A model generated the notes under the pieces. It did not search any database, had not been told where the DNA came from, and saw nothing but the letters and a program-made list of their open reading frames with translations. Shown piece after piece: positions 7,058-8,728 of a stretch of DNA of 8,728 nucleotides (the first letter of the stretch is position 1; every line of letters starts with the position of its first letter). The stretch is from NCBI GenBank assembly GCA_009774895.1, contig VSOO01000055.1, positions 1-8,728 on the forward strand, given 5' to 3'. Made by a program: the position numbers and the translations under genes. This DNA is from Alistipes sp. (GTDB lineage: Bacteria; Bacteroidota; Bacteroidia; Bacteroidales; Rikenellaceae).

Positions 7058-8178
7058 CGAAGCCCCTGCATACGACCGGCGGAGCGCCGCTGCCGCACAC
7101 GGCGGCGAGGGTCATGGAACTGCTGCGGTGCGGCATGGGGGCCGGTACGCCCGATGCGGCGCTCTTCGCCGGGGCCGACGCGGCGGCATGGCGCGAAGTC
7201 GTGGGACTGGCCGCGCGCCAGGGCGTGGCGGCCATTGCCTGCGATGCCCTGAAGTCGCTGCCCGCCGCATGCCGCCCGCCGCGGGAGGTTCTTTTCCGCT
7301 GGGCTGCGGATGCGGACCGCACGGAGCGGGACTATGCCCACAAGCGGGAGACACTGGGCGAGCTGGCGGCCTTCTATGCCCGCCACGGCATCCGCACGAT
7401 GGTGCTCAAAGGCTACGGACTCTCGCTGCACTATCCCGTGCCGGAGCATCGGCCCTGCGGCGACATCGACATCTGGCTCTACGGACGCCAGCCCGAGGCG
7501 GACGCCCGGGTGCGCGAGGAGCTGGGGATCGACGTGCGTGCGGATGTGCACCACCACACCGTCTTCACGTTTCGGGGCGTGACGGTGGAGAATCATTTCG
7601 ATTTCCTGAATCTGTGGGCCCATCGTTCGAACCGCGAACTGGAGCGCCTGCTGTGCCGCTACGCCGCACAGGAGGGCGAGGAGGCGACGGTCGGTGCGGG
7701 GCGTGTGGCCCTGCCCTCCCCCGATCTGAATGCGTTGTTCCTGATGCGTCACATGGCCGTGCATTTCGCCGCCGTGGAGATCGGGCTGCGCCACCTCTCC
7801 GACTGGGCCGTGTTCCTGGCTGCGGACGGTCGGCGCGTGAATTGGCAGGAGCTGCGCGCCGTATACCGCGAGCACAACATGCTGCGCTTCGCCGATGCCG
7901 TCACGGGACTGTGCGTGCGCTACCTGGGGGTGGATCCGGACGTGTGCCCCTACGAGGAGGATCCGGAGCTGCAACGCGTGGTGCTGCGGGAAATCCTGTC
8001 GCCCGCCTTTGCGGAGCGTCACCCCGCGGGCGGCGTGCTGAAGCCCATGCTGTTCAAGGTAAGGCGCTGGTGGGCCAACCGCTGGAAACACCGACTGGTG
8101 TACAAGGATACGCTGGCGGGCAGTTTCGTGTGGCTCTGCTGGGCACACGTCATACGGCCGAAAACGATGGTTCGCTGA
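7054..8178 (+). CDS. Uncharacterised nucleotidyltransferase family protein (NTP_transf_5 type)
   Basis: This 374-residue, probably cytosolic protein matches from memory the 'uncharacterised nucleotidyltransferase' family (PF14907). The core is MVLKGYGLSLHYPVPEHRPCGDIDIWL: Lys119-Gly120, a conserved RP, and Gly136-Asp137-Ile138-Asp139 as the metal-binding GDxD of the polymerase-beta fold, followed by VENHFDF (Glu179, His181) where relatives carry an E-x-H motif that could supply the third acidic residue. The N-terminal 100 residues are helical and Ala-rich; the C-terminal half has repeated helices (MRHMAVHFAAVEIGLRHLSD) typical of the family. No membrane segment is clear. The reaction is unknown; transfer of a nucleotidyl or phospho-sugar group during glycan synthesis is only a guess from its position. 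ATGA overlap with wzz indicates coexpression. The frame runs open far upstream inside wzz, but this shadow lacks family character. It is the last gene of the operon. Confidence 0.85.
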   Translation: MTKPLHTTGGAPLPHTAARVMELLRCGMGAGTPDAALFAGADAAAWREVVGLAARQGVAAIACDALKSLPAACRPPREVLFRWAADADRTERDYAHKRETLGELAAFYARHGIRTMVLKGYGLSLHYPVPEHRPCGDIDIWLYGRQPEADARVREELGIDVRADVHHHTVFTFRGVTVENHFDFLNLWAHRSNRELERLLCRYAAQEGEEATVGAGRVALPSPDLNALFLMRHMAVHFAAVEIGLRHLSDWAVFLAADGRRVNWQELRAVYREHNMLRFADAVTGLCVRYLGVDPDVCPYEEDPELQRVVLREILSPAFAERHPAGGVLKPMLFKVRRWWANRWKHRLVYKDTLAGSFVWLCWAHVIRPKTMVR

Positions 8179-8179
8179 C

Positions 8180-8203
8180 CGGTGCGACGCACCGATGCCG
8201 GTG
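8180..8203 (+). other. Small inverted repeats right after the operon's last stop codon
   Basis: CGGTGCG-A-CGCACCG (8180-8194) is a perfect 7-bp palindrome around one base, and CACCG-ATGC-CGGTG (8190-8203) is an overlapping 5-bp hairpin. They are mutually exclusive. They may contribute to the 3' end structure, but have no T-run of their own. Confidence 0.35.
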
Positions 8204-8216
8204 TTCCGACAACAGT

Positions 8217-8262
8217 CGATCGGGCCTGATATCCTGAAGTCGGACGTCAGGCCCGATCGTTT
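8217..8262 (+). terminator. Intrinsic terminator-like hairpin, end of polysaccharide operon
   Basis: CGATCGGGCCTGA (8217-8229) and TCAGGCCCGATCG (8247-8259) are perfect 13-bp inverted arms with a 17-base loop, followed by only three T at 8260-8262. It lies 38 bases after the last stop of the operon and between convergent genes, so it could end transcription from both sides. The short T-run and long loop make it atypical. Confidence 0.6.
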
Positions 8263-8297
8263 GTCCGGGACGGGATGGCGGCTTCGTGTCGGCGGAC

Positions 8298-8315
8298 CGT
8301 GGCCGAAAGGCCGCG
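8298..8315 (-). other. GC-rich hairpin between convergent genes
   Basis: CGTGGCC-GAAA-GGCCGCG forms a 7-bp stem (one G-T pair) with a GNRA-type GAAA loop when read on the plus strand. It lies 43 bases past the stop of the minus-strand HTH gene and could act as its 3' stem, although no T-run follows on either strand. ACCGG-AAGA-CCGGT (8328-8341) is a second small hairpin nearby. The strand assignment is uncertain. Confidence 0.35.
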
Positions 8316-8358
8316 ACGCTCGGCGGAACCGGAAGACCGGTGCGGCGTGCGAGCCGCT

Positions 8359-8700
8359 CTATTGCCGCGTCTCCTTGCGGAATTGCAGGTCCATCTGCAT
8401 GCCCAGCGCCCCCAGTATCCGGATGAAAAGCGAGAACGACAGGTCCTCCTCCCCTTTCTCGATGCGCGAAATCTTTCCCGTGCGCACCCCCACGCGGCCG
8501 GCAAGCTCCTGCTGGGTGATCTTCAGTTCGCGGCGCCGTTCGCGCAGCGTGTCGCCGTAATACCACATCATCGTCCGTTCCTGCGACTCCCGGCGTTCGG
8601 AGCCGTCCTGTGTCCTTTCCTGCGGCACCGGACAGATCCGCCGGGCTTTCTGCCGTTCCGCATCCCGTGTCAGGGGACTGTTCGTATTTCCTTTTTCCAT
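8359..8700 (-). CDS. XRE-family helix-turn-helix transcriptional regulator
   Basis: The 113-residue product ends with a Cro/C1-type HTH domain (about 51-106): LRERRRELKITQQELAGRVG, with helix 2 at 62-71 and the recognition helix in TGKISRIEKG (74-83), then LFIRILGALGMQMDLQF, a pattern shared with HigA-type antitoxins and small orphan regulators. The first 43 residues are polar, low in complexity and not recognisable. The ATG at 8700 follows an AT-rich patch (minus strand ACGAATATGGAAAAAGG), which suits a Bacteroidetes start; the ATGs at 8571 or 8568 would give a compact 69-70-residue HTH protein and cannot be excluded. It converges on the polysaccharide operon and its codon use is ordinary for the window. 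A toxin partner, if any, would lie upstream beyond 8728; none is visible. Regulation of the polysaccharide locus is possible but not shown. Confidence 0.85.
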   Translation of the reverse strand: MEKGNTNSPLTRDAERQKARRICPVPQERTQDGSERRESQERTMMWYYGDTLRERRRELKITQQELAGRVGVRTGKISRIEKGEEDLSFSLFIRILGALGMQMDLQFRKETRQ

Positions 8701-8714
8701 ATTCGTTTCCGACG

Positions 8715-8728
8715 GGCGCTTTTGCGCC
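8715..8728 (-). other. Hairpin just upstream of the HTH gene
   Basis: On the minus strand GGCGC-AAAA-GCGCC is a perfect 5-bp stem with a 4-base loop, ending 14 bases before the ATG at 8700. It touches the window edge, so the stem may continue. It could be an upstream gene's terminator or an operator/leader element for the HTH gene; the sequence alone does not decide. Confidence 0.35.

Noticed and set aside
6973..8148. 391-codon open frame on the minus strand opposite the nucleotidyltransferase
   Set aside because: Antisense shadow; the sense frame has the KG and GDxD motifs and an ATGA junction with wzz.
8195..8560. Plus-strand open frame across the intergenic region and HTH gene
   Set aside because: It runs through the terminator hairpin and is antisense to a clear HTH domain; no family resemblance.
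1..8728. CRISPR arrays, tRNA or rRNA genes, insertion sequences
   Set aside because: No spaced direct repeats, no cloverleaf-like segments, no transposase motifs or terminal inverted repeats were seen.

Overview
The window is strongly GC-rich and reads as the downstream part of a surface-polysaccharide (capsule or O-antigen) locus from a Bacteroidales bacterium. The likely group is Alistipes or another Rikenellaceae; this is inferred from high GC, starts without clear Shine-Dalgarno sites but with local AT-rich patches, an 818-residue multi-SLBB export protein, and the gene set. The genus is not proven by the sequence.

Layout. Seven genes run left to right, mostly overlapping by 4-8 bases: (1) the 3' end of an integral-membrane acyltransferase-3 type gene, broken by a run of nine G; (2) rfbC; (3) rfbD; (4) a soluble left-handed beta-helix acyltransferase that carries a second run of nine G, here in frame; (5) rfbB; after a 36-base AT-rich gap, (6) a periplasmic/outer-membrane polysaccharide export protein with SLBB repeats; (7) a Wzz-type chain-length protein; and (8) an uncharacterised nucleotidyltransferase of the NTP_transf_5 type. 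A 13-bp perfect inverted repeat at 8217-8259 follows. A convergent small XRE-type helix-turn-helix gene occupies the right end on the minus strand.

How they fit together. RfbB, RfbC and RfbD perform the last three steps from dTDP-glucose to dTDP-L-rhamnose; rfbA, which makes dTDP-glucose, is not in the window. The two acyltransferases probably decorate the rhamnose-containing glycan. The SLBB and Wzz proteins would form the export and length-control machinery.

Most notable observation. The only two long homopolymers in the window are G9 tracts, and both fall inside acyltransferase genes flanking rfbCD. The first puts its gene out of frame exactly where deletion of one G would restore a normal C-terminus ending in an ATGA overlap with rfbC. 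This looks like a pair of slipped-strand phase-variable switches for polysaccharide acylation, possibly also affecting translation of rfbC and rfbB. A homopolymer sequencing error is the main competing explanation for the first tract.
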